From assembly GCF_001693515.2 (NCBI RefSeq), contig NZ_CP042968.1, positions 6,944,001 to 7,008,000 of the forward strand: a stretch of 64,000 nucleotides of DNA, read 5' to 3'. Positions 17,169 through 26,400 of the stretch are shown here, piece after piece (position 1 is the stretch's first letter; each line of letters begins with the position of its first letter). The translations under genes and the position numbers were made by a program. The DNA is from Bradyrhizobium paxllaeri (GTDB lineage Bacteria; Pseudomonadota; Alphaproteobacteria; Rhizobiales; Xanthobacteraceae). The notes beneath the pieces were generated by a model that was given only the letters and a program-made list of their open reading frames with translations, was not told where the DNA came from and did not search any database.

Positions 17169-19454
17169 ATGTTTATCTATGACCAGCCGATAAAGCCTGA
17201 CGCCAGGCCCGCCGCGGTAACCGCGCCGGCCGGCTTCAGCGTGCTCGATCTGGCCCAGCTCCTGTGGCAGCGGAAGGTCGCGATCGCATCGGCGGCGCTG
17301 ATCTCGGCCTGCGTCGCGATAACAGTCGGCAAGAGCCTGACGCCGAAATACACCGCCTCCGCCCAGCTCTACGTCGATCCCCGCGAACTGCAGCTCGTCG
17401 ATCGCGAATTGACGCCCCGCGCCCAGGACCTCTCCGGCCTTGCGATGGTGGTGGAAAGCCAAGCGCGCGTCATCACTTCGAACAACGTGCTGCTGCAGGT
17501 GATCCGCGACACCAACCTGGAAAAGGATCCGGAGTTCGGCGGCGGCGACGCCAAGGGTCTCCTTGGATCGTTGCTCGGTCTGGTCGGGATCGAGCTGCGG
17601 CCGACCGCCGAGCAGCAGAAGCAGATTGAGATGAGCGCGCTGGAAGCGCTCAACCGCCACATCAACGTCAAAAAGACCGACCGCACCTTCATCGTCGATA
17701 TCGACGTCTGGTCGTACGAGCCGGCCAAGGCGGCGATGCTCGCCAACGCGATCTCGAAAGCCTATCTCGCCGAATCCAAGCAGTCGCAGGCTGCCGCCGC
17801 GCGGCGCGCGACCAGCGATCTCTCCGGCCGCCTGAAGGAGTTGCAGGAGCGGCTTCGCAATGCCGAGAACACGCTCGCGGTCTACAAGGCGCAGAACAAT
17901 TTCGTCGGCACCCAGGACACGCTGATCAGCGACCAGCAGCTTTCCGCCAGCAACCAGCGGCTCGCCGCGGCGCGCGCGCTGACGCTCGATGCGCAGGCCA
18001 AGTTCGATCAGATCCAGGCCAGCCGCAAGGCATCCTCCGATGTCGGCGCCATTCCGGAGGTGCTGCAGTCGCCCACGATCGCCAATCTGCGCGCGCAACA
18101 GGCCGAAGCGCGCAAGCGCCAGGCCGAATTGCAGGCCGAACTCGGGCCGCGGCACCCGGCGCTGCGCCAGGTGGAGCAGCAAGTGCAGGATCTCCGCCGC
18201 ACCATCAACGAGGAAGTCGAACGCTTCGCACAGGCCGCCAGGAACGATCTGGTCCGCGCCCGCGACTATGAAGCCTCGCTCAACAAGGCGCTGGAAACCC
18301 AGAAGCGCCAGAGCGTCCAGATGAGCCAGGCCTCGGTTCGCCTGCGCGAGCTCGAACGCGACGTCGAGGCCAGCCGCGACGTCTATCAGTCGTTCCTGAA
18401 GCGCTCGCGCGAGACCGAGGAGCAGGAGAGCCTCAACACCTCGAACGCCCGCATCATCGGCGAAGCCACCGTGCCGCAGCGGCGCACCTTCCCGCCGGCG
18501 ATGAGCCTGCTGGCGATGATCGGCTTCGTCCTTGGCGGGCTCGCAGCCGCCGGCTGGATCGTCGCCGTCAACCAGTTGATGCCAGGCACGACCGCGTTTC
18601 AGCCCCGGGAGAAAGCGCCGCCGGAAGCTTCGGAGGAGCCGGCTGCTGCCGAAGTCGCGAGCGAGCCGCCCGCCGCCGACCTCCCGCCGCAGCCTGCGGT
18701 GAGCCTGATCGAAAAGCCGCCGATCGCGCGGCTGCAGGAAGTCGACGTGATGCGCACGCTCGGCGGTATCCTGGCGACCGGCGGCACGACTGATGTCACG
18801 CGCCTGGGCTGGCCGACGCTGCGCGCGGGCTTTCCGCAAATGACCGTCCTCACTGCCTTGCGCGAGATGCGTGCGGCACTGGCCAGACGCGCCGGGAAAA
18901 CGCCCGTCATGGCCGTGATCGGCGCCAACCCGGATCAGGCCCGTAGCATCGCCTCGCTGAACATCGCGCTCGCCGCCGCGCGCGACGGCGCCAAGGTTCT
19001 GTTGATCGATGCCGACCTCAGGGAACACGCGCTGTCGAACAAGGTGAGCCATCTGGACAAGGCCGAGCCCAGCCGCTTCGGCTGGCTTAACATCGGCACC
19101 AAGCCCCCCCGTGCGATCGCGACCGCCAACGGAATTTCGATCCTGCCGGCCATCAAGGCCACCGACGCCAAAGCGGGCGACGCTATTCGCAAGGCGATTG
19201 TGCAGGCCCGCTCCGCCGGTAGCCATGACCTCGTGATCCTCGACGGCCCGGCGATGCCGTGGAGCCCGGCCGACCGCAAACTGCTCGACATGGCCGAGGG
19301 CCTGGTCGCGATCCTGCCGGTGCAGCTCGATATCAACGATTGCATGGAAGACATCATCGCGGCCCTCGGCGGGACCGAGCGCAAGCTCGTCGGTGTCGTC
19401 CTCAGCGAGGTCAACCCGGCGGCCAGCCAGCAGCGAGACAAGCAATATGCTTGA
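17169..19454 (+). CDS. GumC/Wzc-like polysaccharide co-polymerase with degenerate kinase domain
   Basis: A 761-residue protein. The Wzz domain spans about residues 20-120 with a first membrane segment near 35-55. Coiled coils cover about 200-420. A second membrane segment is LLAMIGFVLGGLAAAGWIVA near 445-465, followed by a proline/alanine-rich linker. The C-terminal domain (about 558-761) resembles a BY-kinase: VLLIDADLR (Walker A-prime) and LVILDGPA (Walker B) are intact. The P-loop reads GANPDQARS, so the Walker A lysine is absent, and there is no C-terminal tyrosine cluster. It probably sets chain length without kinase activity. Confidence 0.88.
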   Translation: MFIYDQPIKPDARPAAVTAPAGFSVLDLAQLLWQRKVAIASAALISACVAITVGKSLTPKYTASAQLYVDPRELQLVDRELTPRAQDLSGLAMVVESQARVITSNNVLLQVIRDTNLEKDPEFGGGDAKGLLGSLLGLVGIELRPTAEQQKQIEMSALEALNRHINVKKTDRTFIVDIDVWSYEPAKAAMLANAISKAYLAESKQSQAAAARRATSDLSGRLKELQERLRNAENTLAVYKAQNNFVGTQDTLISDQQLSASNQRLAAARALTLDAQAKFDQIQASRKASSDVGAIPEVLQSPTIANLRAQQAEARKRQAELQAELGPRHPALRQVEQQVQDLRRTINEEVERFAQAARNDLVRARDYEASLNKALETQKRQSVQMSQASVRLRELERDVEASRDVYQSFLKRSRETEEQESLNTSNARIIGEATVPQRRTFPPAMSLLAMIGFVLGGLAAAGWIVAVNQLMPGTTAFQPREKAPPEASEEPAAAEVASEPPAADLPPQPAVSLIEKPPIARLQEVDVMRTLGGILATGGTTDVTRLGWPTLRAGFPQMTVLTALREMRAALARRAGKTPVMAVIGANPDQARSIASLNIALAAARDGAKVLLIDADLREHALSNKVSHLDKAEPSRFGWLNIGTKPPRAIATANGISILPAIKATDAKAGDAIRKAIVQARSAGSHDLVILDGPAMPWSPADRKLLDMAEGLVAILPVQLDINDCMEDIIAALGGTERKLVGVVLSEVNPAASQQRDKQYA

Positions 19455-20271
19455 GCGCCGCATAAATCCCGTCGGGCGGGCGGCCACGGCCGGCATACCC
19501 CGCATCACGCTGGGCGGGCTGCGGCTTGCCGTGCTGGATCTCGAGCAGACCGCGAACTTCATGATCGACATGGTGTTCCCGCAGCGCCGCGCGAATCGTC
19601 CGCTGTACCTGACCTCGGCCAATGGCGAGGTGCTGGCGCGCTGTTCGACCGAACCGATGACCGACCAGCTATTCCGGGCCGCCGATCTGATCAATGCCGA
19701 CGGCCAACCGCTGGTGACAATATCGCGGTTCAAATCGAGGACACCGCTGCCCGAGCGCGTCGCGACCACCGACCTGTTCCACGTCGTCGCCCACAAAGCG
19801 CAGGCGGCCGGCCTGACCTTCTACCTGCTCGGCGCGGACGAGGCGGAGAATGCCGCCGCCGTCGCCTGCGTCCGCAAACAATATCCCGATCTCAAGATCG
19901 TCGGCCGCTGCCACGGCTATCTTCGCGGCGAAGCGCTGCGTGCCAAGGTCGCCGAGATCAATGCACTGGCGCCGGACTATCTCTGGGTTTCGCTCGGTGT
20001 TCCCTATGAACAGGCCTTCGTCGAGGAGTTCACGTCGGCCCTCTCCAATGTCGGCGTCATCAAGACGTCGGGCGGGTTGTTCAATTTCCTGTCGGGCAGC
20101 CGCGTCCGCGCGCCGCTATGGATGCAGAATGCCGGCCTGGAATGGGTCTGGCGGATCTGGCTTGAGCCGCGCCGCCTTTTCTGGCGTTATCTGACCACCA
20201 ACCCGCGCGCGCTCTACCTGTTGCTGAACAGGAGCCGATCGGCGGACATCGACGGAACACATAACCGATGA
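19447..20271 (+). CDS. WecG/TagA/CpsF family glycosyltransferase
   Basis: A 274-residue protein. YLTSANGEVLARCS, LINADGQPLV with its catalytic-region aspartate, FYLLGADEAENAAAVA and DYLWVSLGVPYEQAFVEE follow the family order. Members transfer an N-acetylmannosaminyl-type residue to lipid carriers or growing glycans. The start at 19447 (MLERRINP) overlaps the co-polymerase stop by eight bases; the start at 19393 would overlap far more. Confidence 0.9.
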   Translation: MLERRINPVGRAATAGIPRITLGGLRLAVLDLEQTANFMIDMVFPQRRANRPLYLTSANGEVLARCSTEPMTDQLFRAADLINADGQPLVTISRFKSRTPLPERVATTDLFHVVAHKAQAAGLTFYLLGADEAENAAAVACVRKQYPDLKIVGRCHGYLRGEALRAKVAEINALAPDYLWVSLGVPYEQAFVEEFTSALSNVGVIKTSGGLFNFLSGSRVRAPLWMQNAGLEWVWRIWLEPRRLFWRYLTTNPRALYLLLNRSRSADIDGTHNR

Positions 20272-21266
20272 GCAGCCGTCCAGCCATTCTCGTCACCGGC
20301 GGTGCCGGCTATATCGGCTCGCATTGCTGCAGGGCATTGGATGCGGCGGGCTACCTGCCCGTCACCTACGACAATCTTTCGACCGGCCATCGCAGCTTCG
20401 CCGCGGGCACGCTCGTCGTCGGCGACATCGCCGACAAGGCCACGCTGGCGAGGACCTTTGCCGAGCATGACATCGTGGCCGTCATGCATTTTGCCGCGTC
20501 GAGCCTGGTCGGCGAGTCCGTTGCCGATCCGCAGAAATACTACGTCAACAACCTCGCCGGCACGCTGTCGCTGCTTGCGGCCATGCGCGAGGCCGGCTGC
20601 CATCGTCTGGTGTTTTCATCGACCGGCGCGGTCTATGGCAATGCCGACAGCAAGGCGCTGCGCGAGGATTTTCCCTGCGCGCCGATCAACCCCTATGGCG
20701 CCTCGAAATGGATGATCGAGCGCGTGCTGGCGGATTATCGCGCAGCCTATGGCCTCGGCTCGTTCGCGCTGCGCTACTTCAACGCCGCGGGCGCCGATTC
20801 TGCCGGCGGGATCGGCGAGTTGCGCGACGTGGAGACACATCTGATCCCCCGCGCCATGATGGCGCTGCAGGGCCACGTGCCTGACTTCGCCGTGTTCGGC
20901 GACGATTACGACACGCCGGACGGAACGGCGATCCGCGACTACATCCACGTGACCGATCTGGCGGCCGCCCATGTGCTGGCGCTGAAGCTGCTCTTGGAAG
21001 GCCATTCCGGCGGCGCCTTCAATCTCGGCACCGGCAACGGATTCTCGGTGCGCGAGATCCTCGCGGCGATTGCGGCGGAGACCGGCCGCGAAGTCCCGCA
21101 CGTCGTCAAACCGCGCCGCGCCGGCGACCCGACCTATCTGGTCGCCGATCCCTCCGCCGCACGCACGACGCTGAACTTCAATCCCGTCCATTCGGATCTT
21201 GCGACGATCATTCGCACCGCCTGGACATGGCACAGGAAGGCGCATCCGTTGAAGACGGGTGCTTGA
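20268..21266 (+). CDS. galE: UDP-glucose 4-epimerase
   Basis: A 332-residue extended SDR. TGGAGYIGSH is the NAD site, FSSTGAVYG supplies the catalytic serine/threonine and YGASKWMIE the YxxxK pair. AGADSAGGIGE and GTAIRDYIHVTDLAAAH are GalE hallmarks. It interconverts UDP-glucose and UDP-galactose, providing a galactose donor for the polymer. It overlaps the preceding gene by ATGA and is the last gene of the forward operon. Confidence 0.95.
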   Translation: MSSRPAILVTGGAGYIGSHCCRALDAAGYLPVTYDNLSTGHRSFAAGTLVVGDIADKATLARTFAEHDIVAVMHFAASSLVGESVADPQKYYVNNLAGTLSLLAAMREAGCHRLVFSSTGAVYGNADSKALREDFPCAPINPYGASKWMIERVLADYRAAYGLGSFALRYFNAAGADSAGGIGELRDVETHLIPRAMMALQGHVPDFAVFGDDYDTPDGTAIRDYIHVTDLAAAHVLALKLLLEGHSGGAFNLGTGNGFSVREILAAIAAETGREVPHVVKPRRAGDPTYLVADPSAARTTLNFNPVHSDLATIIRTAWTWHRKAHPLKTGA

Positions 21267-21356
21267 GGCGAGGCCACCTTCCAAGCCGTATGTCGAGCGA
21301 TTCCGACGGCGGCATTTCCGGCGCTCCGCGGCAAACGCAATGTGCTTCCACAGACT

Positions 21357-21387
21357 CGTCATGCCCGGGCTTGTCCCGGCCATGACG
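21357..21387. repeat. Dispersed palindromic repeat, family D (short)
   Basis: CGTCATGCCCGGGCTTGTCC followed by CGGCCATGACG is a compact copy of the family found at 2628-2711, in the gap after galE. It may act as an end-of-operon hairpin. Confidence 0.75.
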
Positions 21388-21427
21388 ACGCGGAAACTCG
21401 CGTTGCGCAAGCGATCGAGCGGCGGCC

Positions 21428-22030
21428 TTACAACGACTTGATCTGCACCTTCCGGAACTTGATCACGCCGGAACCGTATTGCAGGGCGAACGGGCCGCCG
21501 GCGTGTTTTGAGTCCTGGACATCGACGGTCTTCTGGCCGTTGAACACGACAACGAGATGTGGTCCCTTGGCTGTGATCTCGTAGGTGTTCCATTTGCCGC
21601 CCGCCTTCGGCATCGGATCGACCTTGGCGACATCGACGATGGCGCCGGTTCCGTAGGTCGGATCCGGTCGCTTATCGAAGATGTTGACCTCGTAGCAGAT
21701 CTTGGCGTCGATCTTCCCCGACTGGTCGCAGCGAATGAAGATGCCGCTGTTGGCGTCGTCGTCGGCCCAGAACTCGACCTTCATCTCGAAGTCCTTGTAC
21801 GAGTTCTTGCTGACGAGGTAGGACGGATCCTTGCCCTCGGTGATCTTGTCCGCAACCAGCGCGCCATCCTTCATCGCCCAATTGGCTTTACCGACCTCGG
21901 TCCAGTCACCCATCTTGGTGCCGTCGACGAGTGTCACCCAGCCACCGCTCTGGCCGGACGCCACGCTGGAAAATTGAACGGCGGCTGCTCCCATCAGCAG
22001 ACCAGCCGCAAGTATCGACAAACGCTTCAT
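21428..22030 (-). CDS. DUF1080 (3-keto-disaccharide hydrolase-like) exported protein
   Basis: A 200-residue protein with a signal peptide (MKRLSILAAGLLMGAAAVQF, cleavage near ASG-QSGG). The mature part is a concanavalin-like beta sandwich: WVTLVDGTKMGDW, AMKDGALVADKIT, DFEMKVEFWADDDANSGIFI and WNTYEITAKGPHLVVVFNGQ. These are the DUF1080 hallmarks, a family including 3-keto-disaccharide hydrolases. The start at 22030 has AGGGAGGG upstream. It is convergent with galE and is a monocistron. Confidence 0.9.
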   Translation of the reverse strand: MKRLSILAAGLLMGAAAVQFSSVASGQSGGWVTLVDGTKMGDWTEVGKANWAMKDGALVADKITEGKDPSYLVSKNSYKDFEMKVEFWADDDANSGIFIRCDQSGKIDAKICYEVNIFDKRPDPTYGTGAIVDVAKVDPMPKAGGKWNTYEITAKGPHLVVVFNGQKTVDVQDSKHAGGPFALQYGSGVIKFRKVQIKSL

Positions 22031-22237
22031 GAACGTAACCCTCCCTTGGCTGCTTTTAGTTGGGCGGCAACCTAGCATCACAATGTCGGGCGTAAATCCG
22101 TTTTTCATGCTGCAGTTGCGTCATACGCGTCGCGTTTCGCAACCGCCGGTCACGCATGCAGATGCGCGCCTTGTCCGAAGAGCAGGACCGGCTAGCGTGG
22201 GAGGCAGCTTTGATCGAGTCGATCGAGGGAGGAATCC

Positions 22238-22705
22238 ATGAAGCTGGCAAGGTGGCGCTGGCGATACCTCACGACACTGCTGATGCTGACCGCGATGACG
22301 AGCATCGGCGCCGCTGCGGAACTCAATCCGGCCGCCGTCATCTACAAGCTGCCGGAGCAAATTCCCTGGGGTCCAGTCAATCCGGCCGGCGCGCAGAGCG
22401 CCGTCGTGGTCGGCGATCCCTCAAAGCCCGGCTTCTACATGGTCTACAACAAATGGACCAAGGGCAATCATTTCAGCCGCCCGCACTTCCATCCCAACGA
22501 CCGATACATCGTGGTGCTGCAGGGAACGTGGTGGGTCGGCTCGGGGCCGAAATTCGATCCGGCCAACTCGACGCCGATGCCGGCCGGCAGTTTCGTGACG
22601 CATTTCGGCAAGCAGGTGCACTGGGACGGCGCCAAGGATGAGGACGCCGTGCTGCTGATCATGGGCGAAGGTCCGGCGACCTCGACGGCGGCGGAGGAGA
22701 AATAA
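22238..22705 (+). CDS. Exported cupin domain protein
   Basis: A 155-residue protein with a signal peptide (MKLARWRWRYLTTLLMLTAM, cleavage near AAA-ELNP). A single cupin follows, with HFSRPHFHPNDRYIVVLQG and GSFVTHFGKQVHWDG providing three to four histidines for a metal. Ribosome-binding site GAGGGAGGAATCC precedes the start. The periplasmic function is unknown. Confidence 0.88.
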   Translation: MKLARWRWRYLTTLLMLTAMTSIGAAAELNPAAVIYKLPEQIPWGPVNPAGAQSAVVVGDPSKPGFYMVYNKWTKGNHFSRPHFHPNDRYIVVLQGTWWVGSGPKFDPANSTPMPAGSFVTHFGKQVHWDGAKDEDAVLLIMGEGPATSTAAEEK

Positions 22706-22760
22706 CCGCAGCAACCATTTGGACGACGGCGCGTTTCATACTCCCAACCATCTTACGGAT

Positions 22761-23006
22761 ATGAACATGGCTGTTACCGAACAGATCAAGGAACACATGG
22801 ACGTCATCTCGTCGGACAAGAAGACGGTCGGCAAGGTCGACCACATGGAAGGAACCGACAAGATCAAGCTGACCAAGCAGAGTTCACCCGACGGACAGCA
22901 CCACCACTTCATTCCGGTGTCATGGGTCGACCATGTTGATCAGCACGTCCACCTCAACAAGTCGGGTGCGGACGTGACCTCGCACTGGCAGCATGGCCGG
23001 CAGTGA
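22761..23006 (+). CDS. DUF2171 domain protein
   Basis: An 81-residue soluble protein. IKEHMDVISSDKKTVGKVDH, IKLTKQSSPDGQHHHFIPVS and WVDHVDQHVHLNKSGADV follow the DUF2171 consensus closely. Start may be 22761 or the ATG at 22767. Function is unknown; such proteins are often found among stress-related genes of rhizobia. It follows the cupin gene by 55 bases and may share its transcript. Confidence 0.88.
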   Translation: MNMAVTEQIKEHMDVISSDKKTVGKVDHMEGTDKIKLTKQSSPDGQHHHFIPVSWVDHVDQHVHLNKSGADVTSHWQHGRQ

Positions 23007-23067
23007 CCGGCTGACACGCATTTGCGCGACGTAAGGATACGGCTATCATCCGGCGTCAGGAGACAGG

Positions 23068-23412
23068 ATGCATCCGGCACCGCGACTGCAATTCGAACGC
23101 ATGATCGGCGAATACGCACGGTGGCGGGCTGTTCCCGAAGCGGAGCGGTCGCCCGCCCCGGCGTGGTGGTGGGGGCCCGCGATCGAGCTGCGTAATGCTC
23201 AGCAGCCGTTGCCGGCCGAATGGTGTGCCGAACTCGGCTTGCCCGATCAGGCAACGTATGCTGCGGCGGCGGAAGTCTTCCTAAGGGCGTTCGCGGGACA
23301 GAGCTCCCTGCCCTCGCCGTACGACTTCCCCCGCAAGACCGAAGTTGCCGACGCAAAGGTCGTACGCGAGCTGCACCCGCAGCCGTCAGACGACAGCGCC
23401 TTCCAGCCCTGA
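23068..23412 (+). CDS. Hypothetical protein
   Basis: A 114-residue protein, MHPAPRLQFERMIGEYARWR..., rich in proline, tryptophan and alanine. I do not recognise a family. The start is well supported by AGGAGACAGG directly upstream. Its last 27 bases overlap the 3' end of the convergent GAF-GGDEF-EAL gene. Confidence 0.65.
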   Translation: MHPAPRLQFERMIGEYARWRAVPEAERSPAPAWWWGPAIELRNAQQPLPAEWCAELGLPDQATYAAAAEVFLRAFAGQSSLPSPYDFPRKTEVADAKVVRELHPQPSDDSAFQP

Positions 23413-26400
23413 GCCGGCTTCCGGCTGCAGCGGCGGCGAGGCGAGCCGTGGCTCCGAGCGAAGCAGATCGGCCATCTGCTGTGCGGGCAGCGGTCTGGAG
23501 AACAGAAAACCCTGCATTTCGTCACAGGCGTGATTGCGCAGGAAAGTCTCCTGCTCCACGGTCTCGACGCCCTCGGCAATGACGGTCATGCCGAGCGCCT
23601 TGCCCATGCTGATGATCGCCTGCGTAATGGCCTGGTCTTCGGAATCGACCGGCAGGTCGCGCACAAAGGAGCGGTCGATCTTGATCGTATCGATCGGGAA
23701 CTGCTTCATCAGCGACATCGACGAATAGCCGGTGCCGAAATCGTCGATGGCCAAGCGAATGCCGCGGCTCTGGATCGCGTCGAGTATCTTGATGGCGCGC
23801 GAGACGTTCCGCATCACCATGCTTTCGGTGACTTCGAGCTGCAGCAGCACCGGCGACATGCCGCTTGCGAGCAGCGCCTCGTCGACGTCGTGCAGCAGAT
23901 TCGAATCGGCGAACTGGCGCGGCGACAGGTTGACGGCCATCGTCACCGGCCGCAGGCCGCGGCGCTGCCAGGCCATGTTCTGCGCGCAGGCTTCCTCGAG
24001 CACCCAGCGGCCGATCGGGACGATCAGCCCGGTTTCCTCGGCCAGCGGGATGAATTGTCCCGGCGAGACGGCGCCGAACTCGGGATGTACCCAGCGCAAC
24101 AGCGCCTCGACGCCGGTGATCTGGCCGCTCGCCATGTCGATCTTCGGCTGATAGTGCAGCGAAAACTGGTCGCGCTCCAGCGCGCGGCGCAGCGCGCTTT
24201 CCAGCGTCAGCCGCTCGATCGACTGCGTCTTGATCTCCTTGGTGAAGAAGCGGAAGCCGTTCTTGCCGTCCTCCTTGGCAAGGTACATCGCCATGTCGGC
24301 ATTCTTGGTCAGCGTCTGGATGTCGGTGCCGTCGGACGGGAACATCGCGATTCCGATCGAGGCGGTGGTATGGCATTCATGGCCGCTGAGCTGCAGCGGC
24401 TGGCTGAGCACGGCAAGCAATTCGCCGGCAATGCGCTCCACCTCGTCTCGCTCGGCCGCCTCCTCCAGAATAACCACGAACTCGTCGCCGCCGAGCCGCG
24501 CTACCACATCGCTCGAACGCAGCGCACGGCGCAGCCGGCCACCGATCTCCACCAGCAGCATGTCGCCGGCGTCGTGACCCAGCGAATCGTTGATGACCTT
24601 GAACCTGTCGAGGTCGATGAACAGCAGCGCAAACTGCCGCTGGTAACGCGAAGCCGCATCGATCGCGCGGCGGAGCGTGCCGTTGAACATTTCCCGGTTC
24701 GGCAGTTTGGTCAGGCTGTCATGCGAGGCCAGATATTCGATCCGCTCGTCGGCGCGGGTCTTTTCATCTGCGCGGTCGAAATTCTCCAGCGCGAATGACA
24801 CATTGTCGGTGAGCCGCTGCAATAGCTCCGCAAACTCAGGCGTGAACGTATCCTTCTCCATCGACATGAAGGACATCACGCCGACGACCTGCCCCTGCAC
24901 CAGCAGCGGGAATGAAGCGCCGGAATTCGTGCCGTCATTGCGCGCGGTGCCGTGAAACGCCGCGGCGCGCGCGTCAGCAAGGTAGTCGTTGATAATGCAG
25001 GCCCGGCGTGAACGTATCGCGGAACCACAGAGCCCGCGCCCCTCCGGGCGCGCCTCGCTGGTCGATATCGAAGCCTGGCGCGCGCTGGAAGCGGTCGGAC
25101 CGGCGGCAGCCACGACGTCGAGAAACTCGCTGGCGGGCTTTATCATCGCGATGGAGGTCAAGGTAAATTTGCCGCCCTTCGCCGCCGCTTCGCATACCAG
25201 TTCGAACAGTTCCGGCCGCGACGAGGCGCGAACGATCGCCTCGTTGGTTGCGCTCAGTGCCGCCAGCATGCGCGTCAGGCGCTCTTTCTGGACTTCGGTC
25301 CTCGCCTTGTCGTCGGCGCGGTCGAAATTCTCCAGCGCGAACGACACATTGTCGGCCAGTCGCTGCAGCAGTTCGGCGAATTCGGGGCTGAAAGTGTCCT
25401 TGTCCAGCGACATGTAAATCATGACACCGACCGGCTCGCCGCGAACCAGCAGGGGAAAGGCGGCGCCTGACTGGGCGCCATAGGTACCGACAATGGCCTG
25501 AAAGGCGGCGACACGCTGATCGGTCACATAATCATTGGTGATGCATGGCCTCCGGGTTCGGAACGCCGTTCCGCTGAGCCCACGGCCCTCGGGACGGTTT
25601 TCATCGATCGACAACCTGACTTGCCGTGTCGTCTCGGCCGCCGGGCCCGAGGCAGCGACGATTCTGAGAAGGTCGCTGCCGGGTTCGGCCAGTGCAATGG
25701 TGGTCGAGGTAAACCTGCCGCCGCCCGCCGCGGCTTCGCACACCAGATCGAACAGCTCCTCGCGGGATTTGGCCCGCATGATCGCTTCGTTGGTTGCACT
25801 CAGCGAGGCAAACATCCGCGTCAGGCGCTCTTTCTGGCTTTCGGTCCTCGCCTTCTCGTCGGCACGGTCGAAATTCTCCAGCGCGAACGACACATTCTCC
25901 GTGAGCCGTTGCAACAGTTCGGCAAACTCGGGCGTGAACGTATTCTTCTCGGAGGAAATGAAAAACATCACGCCGACCGGCTGGCCGGAAACCATCAGCG
26001 GGAACGCCGCACCCGACATCGCGCCGTCGCTGTGAATGAACTGGTGAAAGGCCGAGCCGCGCGGATCGGCACGCAAATCGTTGGCGATGCAGGCCTGGCG
26101 GGAACGGAAGGCGTTGCCGCACAGGCCACGCCCTTCCGGATGATCCGCGTTGGTCGAAACCCTCACCCGGCGCATGTTGGCGGCGGTCGGCCCCGCCACG
26201 GCAACCATGTCGGTATAGTCGCTGTCCGAACGGGCGAGAAGAATGCTGGTCGAGTTGAACCGGCCGCCTTTCGCGGCAGCCTCGCATACCAGCTCGAACA
26301 GCTCCGTCCGCGACGTTGCGCGAACGATCGCTTCGTTGGTGGCGCTGAGCGCCGCCAGCATGCGCGCCAGCCGCTCCTTTTGCACGTCGGCCCACGCCTT

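Noticed and set aside
17058..19796. A 912-codon open frame on the minus strand
   Set aside because: It is antisense to the GumC/Wzc-like gene, has no family resemblance and shows the arginine/alanine-rich composition of a GC-rich shadow frame.
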